64,000 bases of DNA from Noviherbaspirillum suwonense (GCF_900182955.1 NZ_FXUL01000031.1:1-64000); one strand, 5' to 3'; numbered from the stretch's first letter, positions 36,464 to 45,885 are shown. Program-made: numbers and translations. Notes: generated by a model not told the origin, from the sequence alone.

Positions 36464-37666
36464 ATGGAAGACATGACAGTGAGCGCGAGCGCTTACGATT
36501 TCAGCGCGGTGCGCTCGGCCATGCAGCGTTACGTGGACGCGGAGGTGCTGCCGGGCGTGTCGTATGCGGTGCTGGAAGGCCGCAAGCTGGTGGACCTGCA
36601 ATGCGTCGGCTGGGCGGACCGGGAGCATGAAACGCCGTTGCGCGTCGATCACCTGTTCAGAGCCTTTTCCAATACCAAGCTCGTGACATCATGCGCGGCG
36701 CTGCTGCTGATGGAGGACGGCAAGCTGGGGCTGGACGACCCGATCGGCCCCTACATCCCGCAGCTTGCGCATCCGCGGGTGCTGAAGCCCGGCGCCACGT
36801 CGCTCGATGACACCGAGCCGGCCCGCGGGCCCATCACGGTGCGCCACCTGCTCACCCATAGCGCCGGCCTCAGCTACGGCCTGCTGGACCCCGGCAGCCT
36901 GATGTATACGGCCTATGTCGAGCGCAAGGTGCTCCATCCCGGCACGCCGCTGTCGCAGATGATGGATGTGCTTGCCGAAATGCCGCTGCTGTTTCATCCG
37001 GGCGCCTCGTGGGAGTACTCGGTGGCAAGCGACGTGCTGGCGCGCATCGTGGAAGTGGTCAGCGGCCAGCGTTTCGATCTCTTCCTGCGCGAACGCATCT
37101 TCTCGGTGCTGGGCATGGCCGACACCGGCTTCGTGCTGCCGGAAGGCGGAGGCGACCGGTTCACCGCCTATTACAAGGGCGCCGACGCGGTGAATCCGAT
37201 GAAGCCTGGCCTGACGCGGATCGACCAATCGCCTTATCCGGAAGCCTACCTGAAGAGCGTTCCGCGGCTGTCGGGCGGCGGCGGCCTTGTTACTTCGCTG
37301 CCGGACATGGTTGCGCTGCTGCGCAGCCTGCTGCCCGGCGGACCCACCTTGCTCCGTCCCGAGACCATTGCGCTTGCGATGCGCAATCACCTGGCCGACG
37401 GCGTCACGCTGCGCTTTGCCGGCGGCAGCCTGGCCGGCAAGGTGCATGGCCTGCTGGGCGCGATCACCACCGCGCCCTCCGCGCTCGAACCGGCCGCTTC
37501 CGCCGGGGAAATGCAGTGGGGCGGCATTGCAGGCACGCACTGGTGGATCTCGCCGGAGGCGGGCCTGGCGGCAGTGCTGATGACGCAGCGCCAGATGGCC
37601 TTCTGGCACCCGTATGCATTCGACTTCAAGCGCCAGGTCTACCTGGCTGCCGGGCGCGCGGACTAG
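36464..37666 (+). CDS. Serine hydrolase, class C beta-lactamase/esterase family
   Basis: A 400-aa penicillin-binding-like hydrolase. The nucleophile motif is S-x-x-K in RAFSNTKLVTS; the Tyr motif is in the WEYSVASDVLARIVE region. Other typical segments are TVRHLLTHSAGLSYG and GGGGLVTSLPDM, and the C-terminal WGGIAGTHWWISPE. No signal peptide is seen, so it is probably a cytoplasmic esterase of the EstB type rather than a resistance enzyme. Several ATGs compete; 36464 is chosen because GGAAGGA ends six bases before it, but 36440, overlapping the helicase stop, is possible. Confidence 0.82.
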   Translation: MEDMTVSASAYDFSAVRSAMQRYVDAEVLPGVSYAVLEGRKLVDLQCVGWADREHETPLRVDHLFRAFSNTKLVTSCAALLLMEDGKLGLDDPIGPYIPQLAHPRVLKPGATSLDDTEPARGPITVRHLLTHSAGLSYGLLDPGSLMYTAYVERKVLHPGTPLSQMMDVLAEMPLLFHPGASWEYSVASDVLARIVEVVSGQRFDLFLRERIFSVLGMADTGFVLPEGGGDRFTAYYKGADAVNPMKPGLTRIDQSPYPEAYLKSVPRLSGGGGLVTSLPDMVALLRSLLPGGPTLLRPETIALAMRNHLADGVTLRFAGGSLAGKVHGLLGAITTAPSALEPAASAGEMQWGGIAGTHWWISPEAGLAAVLMTQRQMAFWHPYAFDFKRQVYLAAGRAD

Positions 37667-37905
37667 CGCGGCGGCTGCGAAACGGGTGCGGCCGGCAGCG
37701 GTCTGTACAATGATGGATGCGCTGCTGCGATCCGGGCCGGCGGCCCGGCCGATCAGGCGCCGCGGCGCAAGCCAGCTTTCGCGGCGCATGCAGAACGAAG
37801 CGCCCGCATCCGTGTCATACCAGTTCGATCGCACGCCAGCGATGCCATCATCTGCGGCGACAGCGGTCCGGCGCCCCTTACCAATTCCCTCGGAGAACTT
37901 TCAGA

Positions 37906-38433
37906 TTGAGTGCAACCAGAACAAAACGCTGGAGCGGCGACATTGCTTCCCTGCCCGCGGAGTACATGAACAACGTGCTGGAGAAAATGGCCGCCTACGG
38001 CGACCGCGTGCAGTTTTCGCTGGTCAGCGGCGGCGCAGAGCCGAGCTACCAGGTCATTAACAACATGGGCAAGTCCATGGCCTTCGACCGTGAGCACCGC
38101 CTGCTGCAGGCCCAGGACGACCTTTTCGCCGCGGCAAACGCCACTGCGGTCCTTACGCTGGAGCAGATCAACGCCACGCGCTCGGGCTACGGCGCAAGCT
38201 CGCGCACCGCGTCGAAAGCGGGCCGCGTCGTCAAGAGCGCGTCGGGTCCGACCAAGACCGCAGCCGCACGGCTGGATGAGCAGGTCGCCGCTGCGCGCTA
38301 TGCCTACTTCAAGGCCAATCGCGCCACCTTGCCGCCGCGCATCGCCGAGTACTCTGGTGAAATCGACCAGCTGCTGAAGAAAGGTAAGCCGGTCGAAGAA
38401 GCCTTCGACGAGGTGATCAAGAAGTACTTCTAG
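37906..38433 (+). CDS. Hypothetical protein next to the replication region
   Basis: A 175-aa protein with no recognised domain. The best start is TTG at 37906 (GGAG ten bases upstream), giving M-SATRTKRWSGDIASLPAEY; an ATG at 37966 is an alternative. It contains a helical, Ala-rich and charged body (VLEKMAAYGDRVQFSLVSG; AARLDEQVAAARYAYFKAN) and ends VEEAFDEVIKKYF. A clear terminator follows. Its position beside rep suggests it may be a replicon-specific gene, but no role can be assigned. Confidence 0.6.
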   Translation: MSATRTKRWSGDIASLPAEYMNNVLEKMAAYGDRVQFSLVSGGAEPSYQVINNMGKSMAFDREHRLLQAQDDLFAAANATAVLTLEQINATRSGYGASSRTASKAGRVVKSASGPTKTAAARLDEQVAAARYAYFKANRATLPPRIAEYSGEIDQLLKKGKPVEEAFDEVIKKYF

Positions 38434-38454
38434 CCGGCGCCCTGTCCCCGGTGT

Positions 38455-38479
38455 AAGGCCCGCTGCGTGCGGGCCTTTT
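38455..38479 (+). terminator. Rho-independent terminator between the hypothetical gene and rep
   Basis: AAGGCCCGC (38455-38463), 5-nt loop, GCGGGCCTT (38469-38477), then TT. The A and T flanks make it usable in both directions between the two convergent genes. Confidence 0.8.
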
Positions 38480-38580
38480 GCATTAAAGGACGATTCCCGG
38501 CGACACAGCCCTGTCTGGCCGTCATTGGCTCCGGCAGTCGCGCGCATCCTGCGACCTGCGCCCCGGCCAGGGAATGCGCG

Positions 38581-39927
38581 TCAGGACTTCTGCATGCTGT
38601 TGACCGCGGCGAAGGCCAGCAGGTCGGAGTCCGTCGGTTCGGGCCACTGCTGCGCGGCGAACCACATGCTGAAGGCCGAGCGGGCGACCGCGGTGGCCAG
38701 GCCGCGCGACAGGTTCAGGCCCTTGGCTGCCGCGCTCTGCTTGAACTTGAACAGCCAGTCGCTCTGGTCGGTGGATGCCATTTCGTTGTACAGGCCCAGC
38801 GCTTCCTTGGCGCGGTCCGCCAGGAACCGTTCGCGTATCGCGTTGACCGACGCTTCGACGCTCGGCTTCGTCTCGATCTTCTGGATATTCTTCCTGGCGA
38901 TGTCGATGCTCGATGCATAGCCGTCGCGCAATGCCTGCTTGAAGTAGCCAGCCGGCGAACCGATGACGCCGGCCCTGGTGTTCTTCACGCGGCTTTCCGT
39001 CAGGTCCAGCGTCGCGCGCAGCTTGCCGTCCTCCGTGGTGGCAAGCACATTGCACGCGTCTTCCTGCGACAGGCCAAGCGTCATCATCCGCTGCACCAGC
39101 TCGCCGTCGATGATGGGCGGCGCAGACAGCGCAAGCGACTCCTGCTGCGCCGGCGTGACCCGGAATTGCAGGCTGCCGATCCGGCGGCCCTGCTTGTGTT
39201 CGATCAGCTCGACGTTGATGTCGGTGACCATGTTGATCTCGCTTATCGCGTATTTCAGCACATCGCGCTTGAAATACTTGTATTCGGGAATCGTGTCGCT
39301 GACCGGGTTGCCCGTCAGCGCGCCGTACCACCACGACCATTCGGCTCTGTTGGTCAGCTTGGACGGGTTGGTCGCGTAGCGCCGGCAGATCTCGTACAGC
39401 GCCAGGCTCGCGCCGGAGCGCAGCAGCGCCTGGTAATAGACGGAAAGCTTGGTATAGGAGCCGGGCGCCATCACCATGCTCTCGACTTCCGGAGGGAAGG
39501 CAAAGCCGAACCACAGCATGCCGCCCTGTTTCTTCAGCCCGCGCGGGTTGACCAGCTTGACCGACGAAACCAGGCGCTCGCTGGTCCACTGGATCGCATC
39601 CTCGGAAAAAATGCGGATGTTCTGCAGTTCCTGCACCTGCTCCTTGAACAGTTCGGTGTCGCGGCTGTCGTAGGCAGCGTCCCGCGCCAGTTCAGCGAGC
39701 GGGATCCAGTAGTAGTTCCTGGCGGCTTCGGTATCGATCGGCGCATTCTCACCCTTGTTGCGGATACGCTGCGCGTGATACACCATCACGTTGAAGATCT
39801 TGCGGGACAACAGCGACAAACGCCCTTCGGATACGCGCAGGCCGATCGCTTCATTCGTCTTGCGAAACTCCTTGAGTTCCGTGGTGCCACCTGCAGCCGT
39901 TTTCACGGCTTTCTTTTTTGCGGTCAT
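38581..39927 (-). CDS. Replication initiation protein (Rep_3 family)
   Basis: A 448-aa initiator with the double winged-helix pattern of Rep_3 (RepB/RepE/Pi-like) proteins: LKEFRKTNEAIGLRVSEG, then RLSLLSRKIFNVMVYHAQ near residue 40, and LYEICRRYATNP and DVLKYAISEINMVTDINVELIE in the second domain. The C-terminus is extended compared with small plasmid Reps, as in initiators of Burkholderiales megaplasmids and second chromosomes. It would bind the iterons immediately upstream. The start at MTAKKKAVKTAAGG is preferred over a nine-codon extension. An inverted pair of iteron half-sites overlaps the leader, which suggests autorepression. Confidence 0.92.
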   Translation of the reverse strand: MTAKKKAVKTAAGGTTELKEFRKTNEAIGLRVSEGRLSLLSRKIFNVMVYHAQRIRNKGENAPIDTEAARNYYWIPLAELARDAAYDSRDTELFKEQVQELQNIRIFSEDAIQWTSERLVSSVKLVNPRGLKKQGGMLWFGFAFPPEVESMVMAPGSYTKLSVYYQALLRSGASLALYEICRRYATNPSKLTNRAEWSWWYGALTGNPVSDTIPEYKYFKRDVLKYAISEINMVTDINVELIEHKQGRRIGSLQFRVTPAQQESLALSAPPIIDGELVQRMMTLGLSQEDACNVLATTEDGKLRATLDLTESRVKNTRAGVIGSPAGYFKQALRDGYASSIDIARKNIQKIETKPSVEASVNAIRERFLADRAKEALGLYNEMASTDQSDWLFKFKQSAAAKGLNLSRGLATAVARSAFSMWFAAQQWPEPTDSDLLAFAAVNSMQKS

Positions 39928-39937
39928 GATTGTCGAA

Positions 39938-39968
39938 GGTGAGAGTCGGCCCACTTCGCAGGCTCACC
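39938..39968 (-). promoter_or_regulatory. Inverted iteron half-sites upstream of rep, candidate autorepression operator
   Basis: GGTGAG (39938-39943) and CTCACC (39963-39968) are the core of the iteron in inverted orientation, 10-41 bp before the rep start. Iteron replicons commonly use an inverted repeat of iteron halves as the Rep-dimer operator. Confidence 0.6.
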
Positions 39969-40054
39969 GTCAGGATGGTGCCCGAAAAGTGAAAGGAACG
40001 CAATCACCGACCTCGCCCGTTCCATGCATCGCGCCCCAGAGCGCCATTCCCCGG

Positions 40055-41106
40055 AAAGTCTCACCTCAAGGCGTGCGGCTACCCGTATCCACTCACCCAA
40101 GTCCCTGCCCTACCTCACCCTCGACACCCGCGTACCCTGTGCAGTCTCACCAGTGCCCCTGTATAAGCTCACCGAGATACCCGTAAAGTCTCACCTCAAT
40201 CGCTGAGAACCCTTGCTGGCATTGGGTTTTCGCGGATTCAATGTTTACAAGGTTTTAAGGTGTTTACTGCTTAAGCTCTCAAAGAAGCCTTTCCGGTGCC
40301 GGATATCAAAACCTTATCCACCGCCAGTAATACAGCCGCGTCTGGGACCGCAGTAAGGATGTTTGCCGTAAGGAAAGCCTTCAGAGCAAATGGCAATCCC
40401 TGTTTAGTCTCACCTTAGATTATTGATGACCCCTTCCCTCCCCTCGAAGAGCAGTTGATCCGCACCCTGGAGCCGGATACTTAATATTTACGGTGAAGCA
40501 GTTCCCGTAAAAGCTCACCTTTACTGTAAAGCAAGCTCTTCCAGCGGATCGGTGAGTGAATACAGGGACCGGAACGAACCTGGGTGCCCGTAGAAGCTCA
40601 CCTGAGTGCCTGGACAGGATGGTTGATGGTGCTCGTACCCGTTGGCACGATGTGATTGGTGAGGTTTTACGGGGATAGACCCGAGTTTCATCCCTGTAGA
40701 AGCTCACCTGAAGCCCCTTTCTAGAGGCTGGTCTCTGTTGAGGCTCACCTTAGGATGCCTGGACCGTGTTGGCCGCTACCTTTTCCCTGGACGCGTTCTG
40801 ATTCATTGGGAATTTCTGTCGCACTGCCCCCTCCTCACGGCAGGATGCAATGCCAGGCGACACTTACCAACCATTCGATTCCCGTAGAAGCTCACCATTC
40901 GCTGGCCTGCTAGCGCTTGAAGGACAAGCGGTTCCCGTAGAAGCTCACCTTACGACTACCCAGGAGCGCGTTTGCGGCGCATTTCCTGTTTCATCCTCTT
41001 TGCTGGCATAGACTACGGTCGTTTTGATCTCCTGAAGCGGCCAGGACGGATCACGGTGCCTATAACCGGCTAAGCGCCTTTTTACGGTCCCTGTTCCGTC
41101 TCACCT
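40055..41106 (+). repeat. Iteron array of the replication origin
   Basis: Direct repeats share the consensus CCCGTAGAAGCTCACCTT with core CTCACC, all in one orientation with irregular spacing. Copies are at 40157-40174, 40180-40197, 40398-40416, 40504-40521, 40587-40604, 40692-40710, 40735-40751, 40881-40898, 40934-40951 and 41089-41106. Shorter matches lie at 40055-40068 and 40142-40152. They fill most of the 1.3-kb gene-free segment between rep and parA. An AT-rich stretch with two TGTTTAC units lies at about 40236-40275, a possible melting region. A few short inverted repeats, for example TTTACGG/CCGTAAA around 40489-40512, are also present. Confidence 0.9.
40314..40322 (+). promoter_or_regulatory. 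DnaA-box-like site in the origin
   Basis: TTATCCACC matches the DnaA box TTATNCACA at eight of nine positions and sits between the AT-rich stretch and the main iterons. Confidence 0.55.
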
Positions 41107-41160
41107 TTCGCGCCATCCGGCTACCTGACGGCTATGCTGTGCGCGCTGATAGTCGCTAGA

Positions 41161-41235
41161 TTGGTAGGAAATTTCACGAATATTCTGGTTTAACCTACCA
41201 AATTGATTGACACACTGATTGGCCGCTCTCAGAAT
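41161..41235 (+). promoter_or_regulatory. parAB promoter with inverted-repeat operator
   Basis: TTGGTAGG (41161-41168) and CCTACCAA (41194-41201) form a perfect 8-bp inverted repeat. It is followed by TTGACA (41207-41212), a 17-bp spacer and CAGAAT (41230-41235). The promoter lies 35 bp before the preferred parA ATG. The dyad abuts the -35 element, as expected for an autorepression site. Confidence 0.6.
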
Positions 41236-41269
41236 GGCGCCTTGATTGGTGGGCTTTATGGGAGCAGGT

Positions 41270-42421
41270 ATGCGATCGACATTCGCGATGCTGGACGATG
41301 TGGTTTACCGGCTGAAAGCGGCAGCGGCGCTTTTACATATTTCCGAAAATACCTTGCGCAATCATTTGCGCGACAGCGGGATGGAAATTCAGCGCGCGAA
41401 CAAGAAGAATCCGGCATCGCCCGCGGTGCGCCTCTTCACGATCGCGGACGTCTTTGCCCTGGCCCGTTGGCGTCGCGACCAGGAACTGGTCAAACCGCTC
41501 TCTTCCGAGCCCATCGTCATTGCCGTCGACCTGATCAAGGGTGGCGTTGGGAAATCGACGACCGCCGGAGAATTGGGCATACAGCTTTCCCTGCTCGGTT
41601 ACCGGGTGCTGATGATCGACCTGGACGTTCAATCCAACCTGACGCAATTGATGGGTTATGAAAGCGACCTGACGATCGATGAAGCCGTCCAGAATGATCT
41701 GGACGAGGATGCAATCGTTACCGGCACGTTCGCAACGATCTGCGGGCAGTATATGGAGAGCAAAAGCGGACGCGGCACCCGGATGGCGGACGTGTCAGCC
41801 GTTATTAAGTATCCTTTCAGCAAGAACGGCCCGGCGCTGATCCCTTCCGATACCTTCCTTGGCGACCTCGAGCAGGCGTTCACTTATGCAAAAGGAAATC
41901 GCGAACTGGTATTCCGGAATCTATTCAAGGATGCCGCTGCCGGGAATGTCCCCGGCCTTGCCATTTCTGATTACGATTTTGTGATCTTTGATTGTCCGCC
42001 TTCGATTTCTTTTTCATCGACAAACGCAATTGCCGCGGCCGACCTCGTTATCGCGCCGATCAGGATGGATTCATTTGCGGTGAAAGGACTTTCGCGCCTG
42101 GTCTCGGAAATTAACGGGCTGTCGGAACGGTCGCCGGAAGTCCGTCCGCAACTGCTGATTCTCCCGACGCATTATTCGACGAATATCACCCGCGTATCAC
42201 GGATGCAGCAGCAGCTTCAGGCCTACAAGACGAATCTGTCGCCAACCGTCATTTCCACGAGCGAGCTTTTCCCGAAGACGCAGGAGAATTACCTGCCGCT
42301 TACACTGCAGATGCCAACCGCGGCGCCAGTCAGCGAATACCGTTTATTCACCGAGTTCCTGTTGTCGGTAGTTACCCGAAATCAGAAGAAGACCAGGACA
42401 ACGAAAGCGGAGGCCGCCTGA
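41270..42421 (+). CDS. parA: ParA-family partition ATPase with N-terminal HTH
   Basis: A 383-aa type Ia partition ATPase. The N-terminal 80 residues include a MerR-like helix-turn-helix (KAAAALLHISENTLRNHLRDSG), so it can probably repress its own promoter. The ATPase core has deviant Walker A KGGVGKSTT, the A' motif VLMIDLDVQSNLTQL and Walker B VIFDCPPS. TTG, ATG (41258) and ATG (41270) are all possible starts; 41270 is preferred for GGGAG five bases upstream. Its stop overlaps the parB start by one base. It segregates the replicon together with parB and the downstream palindromes. Confidence 0.93.
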   Translation: MRSTFAMLDDVVYRLKAAAALLHISENTLRNHLRDSGMEIQRANKKNPASPAVRLFTIADVFALARWRRDQELVKPLSSEPIVIAVDLIKGGVGKSTTAGELGIQLSLLGYRVLMIDLDVQSNLTQLMGYESDLTIDEAVQNDLDEDAIVTGTFATICGQYMESKSGRGTRMADVSAVIKYPFSKNGPALIPSDTFLGDLEQAFTYAKGNRELVFRNLFKDAAAGNVPGLAISDYDFVIFDCPPSISFSSTNAIAAADLVIAPIRMDSFAVKGLSRLVSEINGLSERSPEVRPQLLILPTHYSTNITRVSRMQQQLQAYKTNLSPTVISTSELFPKTQENYLPLTLQMPTAAPVSEYRLFTEFLLSVVTRNQKKTRTTKAEAA

Positions 42422-43365
42422 TGAAGCAAAGACTCGCCCCACGTATGCCACTGGCGTCGCTGAAGGCCTACGATGCGCAGCCAGAAGACATCGCTTCCCC
42501 GAGCGGCGCGGCAGCCCCGGTGGAGGACGCAGCGCCATCAGCCGATGTGCAGGCAGGCAGCTTGCCAGCACCGCAATCGAACGCTGTCGGCCAGGATATT
42601 GCGATTGAATTAATCGATAAAAGTCCGCATCAGCCACGCCTGATATTCGATCCGGAAGCGATCGACACGCTCGCCAGTTCGATCGAGGAATCGGGGCTGA
42701 TTTCACCGATTACCGTGCGCCCACTTGAAAACGGCCGTTACGAGTTGATCGGGGGCGAACGACGGTTGCGTGCACATCAGATCCTTGGACGAAAAGCGAT
42801 TCCCGCGTTTGTCATTCCCAACATTACGGCAACCGACGCGGCAATCGGCGCATTGGCCGACAACGATGCAAAAAGGTCGCTTTGCGACTACGAACGCGGA
42901 AAAGCCTACAAGCGTGCGCTCGAAATGCAAACCGAGACAGGCAAGCCGATTACGCAGGGTTCGCTCGCGAAACGTATTGGCGTTTCCGACGCGACCGTAA
43001 GCAGATGCCTCGCGTTTTTCGACCTCCCCCCGGACGCGCTCGATCTCCTGGATGCAAAGCCCAATCTCATTGGCGCAAAAAATGCTGCGATCCTGGCCAC
43101 GCTGGCGAAGCGGGGACATGGTCGAATCGTGCTGCAGGCTTTGAAGAAAATCGGCCAGGACGGCGCATCGGAACAGGGGGGGGTAAACTGGGCAACGGCA
43201 GAAGTCAACAAGATCAGCAAGTCGGCGCGGGAAGCCGTCGCACTGAATTTCGGCGGTCGGCATATCGGCGATGTGGTCGCGGACGGTAGCCGTGTAGTCA
43301 TCAGCTGCAAGAATGGATTTAGCCCAGATGAACTGATTAGCAAGTTGCAGGAATTGCTAAAATAG
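42421..43365 (+). CDS. parB: ParB-family centromere-binding protein
   Basis: A 314-aa ParB. A disordered N-terminus rich in Ala/Pro is followed by the ParB/Spo0J CTPase-type domain (ELIDKSPHQPRLIFDPEAI, ENGRYELIGGERRLRAHQILG). The central HTH reads GSLAKRIGVSDATVSRCLAFFDLP, and a C-terminal dimerisation domain ends DELISKLQELLK. The arginine-rich GERR box is intact. Translation is coupled to parA by overlap. A perfect palindrome likely to be its binding site lies 26 bp after the stop. Confidence 0.94.
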   Translation: MKQRLAPRMPLASLKAYDAQPEDIASPSGAAAPVEDAAPSADVQAGSLPAPQSNAVGQDIAIELIDKSPHQPRLIFDPEAIDTLASSIEESGLISPITVRPLENGRYELIGGERRLRAHQILGRKAIPAFVIPNITATDAAIGALADNDAKRSLCDYERGKAYKRALEMQTETGKPITQGSLAKRIGVSDATVSRCLAFFDLPPDALDLLDAKPNLIGAKNAAILATLAKRGHGRIVLQALKKIGQDGASEQGGVNWATAEVNKISKSAREAVALNFGGRHIGDVVADGSRVVISCKNGFSPDELISKLQELLK

Positions 43366-43390
43366 CAATAATTTTCGGATCCGTGGCGGA

Positions 43391-43411
43391 AATTTTTCAC
43401 GGTGAAAAATT
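43391..43411. other. Candidate parS site 1
   Basis: Perfect palindrome with 10-bp arms around a central G; its inner 17 bases are TTTTTCACGGTGAAAAA. It lies 26 bp downstream of parB and recurs on the opposite strand at 45263-45281, the behaviour expected of a centromere site. Confidence 0.75.
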
Positions 43412-44896
43412 GGGCGCTCTGCATAGTTACGTGTGTAGGTGGGCGCTGCTTATCAGTTGTGTTGAAACGGAAAACGGAGCTTTCAAAGGTAACTGAGGTC
43501 TATGAGTTATGTCACGCCAGGTTAAACGCACTTCTTTTGCGAGGGGAATAGCCGGGCAACGTGCTTTAAATGCTTGGCTATTCCCCTACGGTGTTCTTGT
43601 AGCGAACCATGACAGGCGCCAAGCAGTTTGAAGGATAAGAATTCTCTTTGATGCCTGGCCCTCTAGATTCGTAACGTCGAAAGGGGCAGACGTCGAACAA
43701 CGGCCTTCTGCGGCTGATCGACTAGGCTGAAGTTGTGTATTGCAACGCGTTGGCTCTACAAAGATTTCCGTAGGTTCCTTTTTCAACCGACAAGCTCTGC
43801 AATGATGCAATTAAAGGCTAAGATCATTCCCGATTTTCTATGCCAGAGCTGCTAACTTGAATGGGTATGAAGGACGCTACGAGTAACTCGCGGCGAATGA
43901 CATCATCCAAACGGTGTTGTAACGTGCCCCTATAAACGAACACTTTGGGACGCGTTTCTAAGCTTATTAAAAACAATAACAAACAGGTGCTGGATACCCT
44001 ACCCCCAGGATGTCACTCGAAAACACGCGGCCCTGAGAGTCAAGGACTAGCCATCCCGAATTAACGATGAAGATATTTTGTGCGCCTTAGTCGCCGGTCG
44101 ATGGAACGCTTGCATGGCCTCCGTTCAATGGCTTCTGATATCCTCGCCGTCTGGAATATATGACGCCGCGAATTAGGTTGTTAGATTGTTTGAGACAGAA
44201 CCATTACTGGGAGATGATCGTAAATTAGGTCAATGCTTATGGCAGCGCCCTGTGGCCCGGTGCTTAGTCGGTTGCACGCGATAAACCAGACCATCCATTA
44301 CGGTCAGTATTGACTAAGGGGACACTTCGTAACCAAGCGCTTCGTCTTAAACTATTGGCCTGCGCTGGCCAGCTTTACCCAATTGGCTGATATGTGGCTG
44401 GGTCTGGTCTAGAATATTTAGCCATGTCCAATCTTGGCTGGGGAGCACAGCCGTGTATTTAGGGTCGCAGGGAAGCTCTGGGACAGGGCAAAGTGTCGCG
44501 CCGATGTAAGTGCTGGCGAAGTATGATCCGCATTACGCCGCTTTAATAGTCAATGTTTGCGACGGAAGCGTCTAATTGAAGCGGACCGGACATGCGTAGT
44601 CGTCGAACGTTGCTCGGAAAATTTTCTCGATGCGTGAAGCGTACCTGAATGAACTTCAGTGCATGACAGCGAGCGGCAATAAATGAACGCTCATGTCGGC
44701 CGACGCTTTTTCTGGATCCAGCTTGTTTCTCAGGAAGTAATCGTGTGAAGCTTGGTAATCGACCCTAGCTCCGGCATTTACTTAACATATCGATACTCCT
44801 GGTCCGTTCCAATCCTCTCCTGGTTTGCTCCTATGCAGATCTCTTCGCAAATTCCAGCCCATTCGTGCTTGCGCCAGGATTTCGTCCTGATAGGTT

Positions 44897-44919
44897 CCTG
44901 TTGAAGCTCACCTTTCGCG
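44897..44919 (+). repeat. Outlying iteron, direct orientation
   Basis: Carries the iteron core GAAGCTCACCTTTCGCG. Beyond the consensus it shares the extended flank CCTGTT...CTCACCTTTCGCG with the iteron at 41089-41112, 3.8 kb away. Confidence 0.75.
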
Positions 44920-45262
44920 AAAGCACCCGATCTTGGCCTGCTTTGAATTTGTCTCACTTAGATGCGCCATAAAAATCCAATCTTCCACTTGCGAGCCGCC
45001 TAATCCAGAAAACCGAGCCGTAAAATATCGCAGCCAATCATACGGCGACTGAATGTGTGACGTCGTCGCGGAATTGGCGGCGAAATCAATAACGGTCTAT
45101 GAACTTCACTTCAAGTAGAACGGGATGACATCTGTGGATTGTCCAGCCAGAAAATCAACAACCATTAAAAGCGACGTGGAAGGGGAAGGGGAGCGCGCTT
45201 TTCCAGATCTATAAAACGGTACAACGACGTCAACAATGCTTACCGTATAACTCGACCTGAGG

Positions 45263-45281
45263 ATTTTTCACCGTGAAAAAT
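45263..45281. other. Candidate parS site 2
   Basis: ATTTTTCACCGTGAAAAAT, a perfect palindrome with central C; read on the minus strand it is identical to the inner 19 bases of site 1 at 43391-43411. Confidence 0.75.
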
Positions 45282-45381
45282 TCCATGGTTCGAAGTTGGC
45301 AATCGATCCTTGATGCAAGAATGTAATAAAGCACTTCACTATGACTTACTGACAAGATATCCATCAGTCTCTAATTAGAAT

Positions 45382-45404
45382 GCGAAAGGTGAGACTTAGC
45401 AGGG
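45382..45404 (-). repeat. Outlying iteron, inverted orientation
   Basis: On the minus strand it reads CCCTGCTAAGTCTCACCTTT followed by CGC, matching the iteron consensus and the TTTCGC extension. It faces the direct copy at 44897-44919, and the second parS-like palindrome lies between them. Confidence 0.7.
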
Positions 45405-45822
45405 ATTGGAAAATAGCTAGCTGAAAAAGGTAAGCTGGCTGTTCCAATAGTTTAACCATCAGACTCAGTAGGCTTAAGCGTTTTTCCACGATACATCGCC
45501 CAGCACCGCAAAAAGCGAGCACCTTTAACCCACTGATACTTCAGCGTTTTCTTCGAAAAATGGCTGCTGTCGAATACTAGCGGCGATTTTCAGACATAAA
45601 AATCGATATATTGATAATAGGGATTATCAAGCACCGATTTATGTTTTGGGTAACGGCGAAGATGTTGGGCCATCCATAAGCAGGGAACAGTTCAGCAACC
45701 ACGTAGGCGAGCACGCGATAGTCGTCGAAAAGATGGCGAAAAGCTATCGAAGCGCAGTTGAAAAGCCGTCGCTTAGTCGGTGGGCACTCCACTCCTCGCA
45801 CCCCATACCCCACACCGGTGCC

Positions 45823-45885
45823 CGGACTCCGGACTCCGGCTTCGGGCTTCGGTCACTGGTCACTGGTCACTGGTCACTGGCCACT
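45823..45885. repeat. Array of nine in-phase heptamers
   Basis: Seven-base units in perfect phase: CGGACTC twice, CGGCTTC, GGGCTTC, GGTCACT four times, GGCCACT. This resembles the short tandemly repeated heptamers known from cyanobacteria and some proteobacteria. It lies between the gene-free segment and the CxxC mini-protein. Confidence 0.85.

Noticed and set aside
40055-41106. Possible CRISPR array
   Set aside because: The repeats are 17-19 bp with variable sequence and irregular spacing of 6 to over 200 bp, next to a Rep gene and without cas genes; they are iterons.
43586-43810. A 74-codon minus-strand frame in the low-GC segment
   Set aside because: No ribosome binding site, irregular composition and no recognisable motif; chance frame is more likely.
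45577-45813. A 78-codon minus-strand frame
   Set aside because: No SD, no motif, and its 5' side runs toward the heptamer array; not supported.
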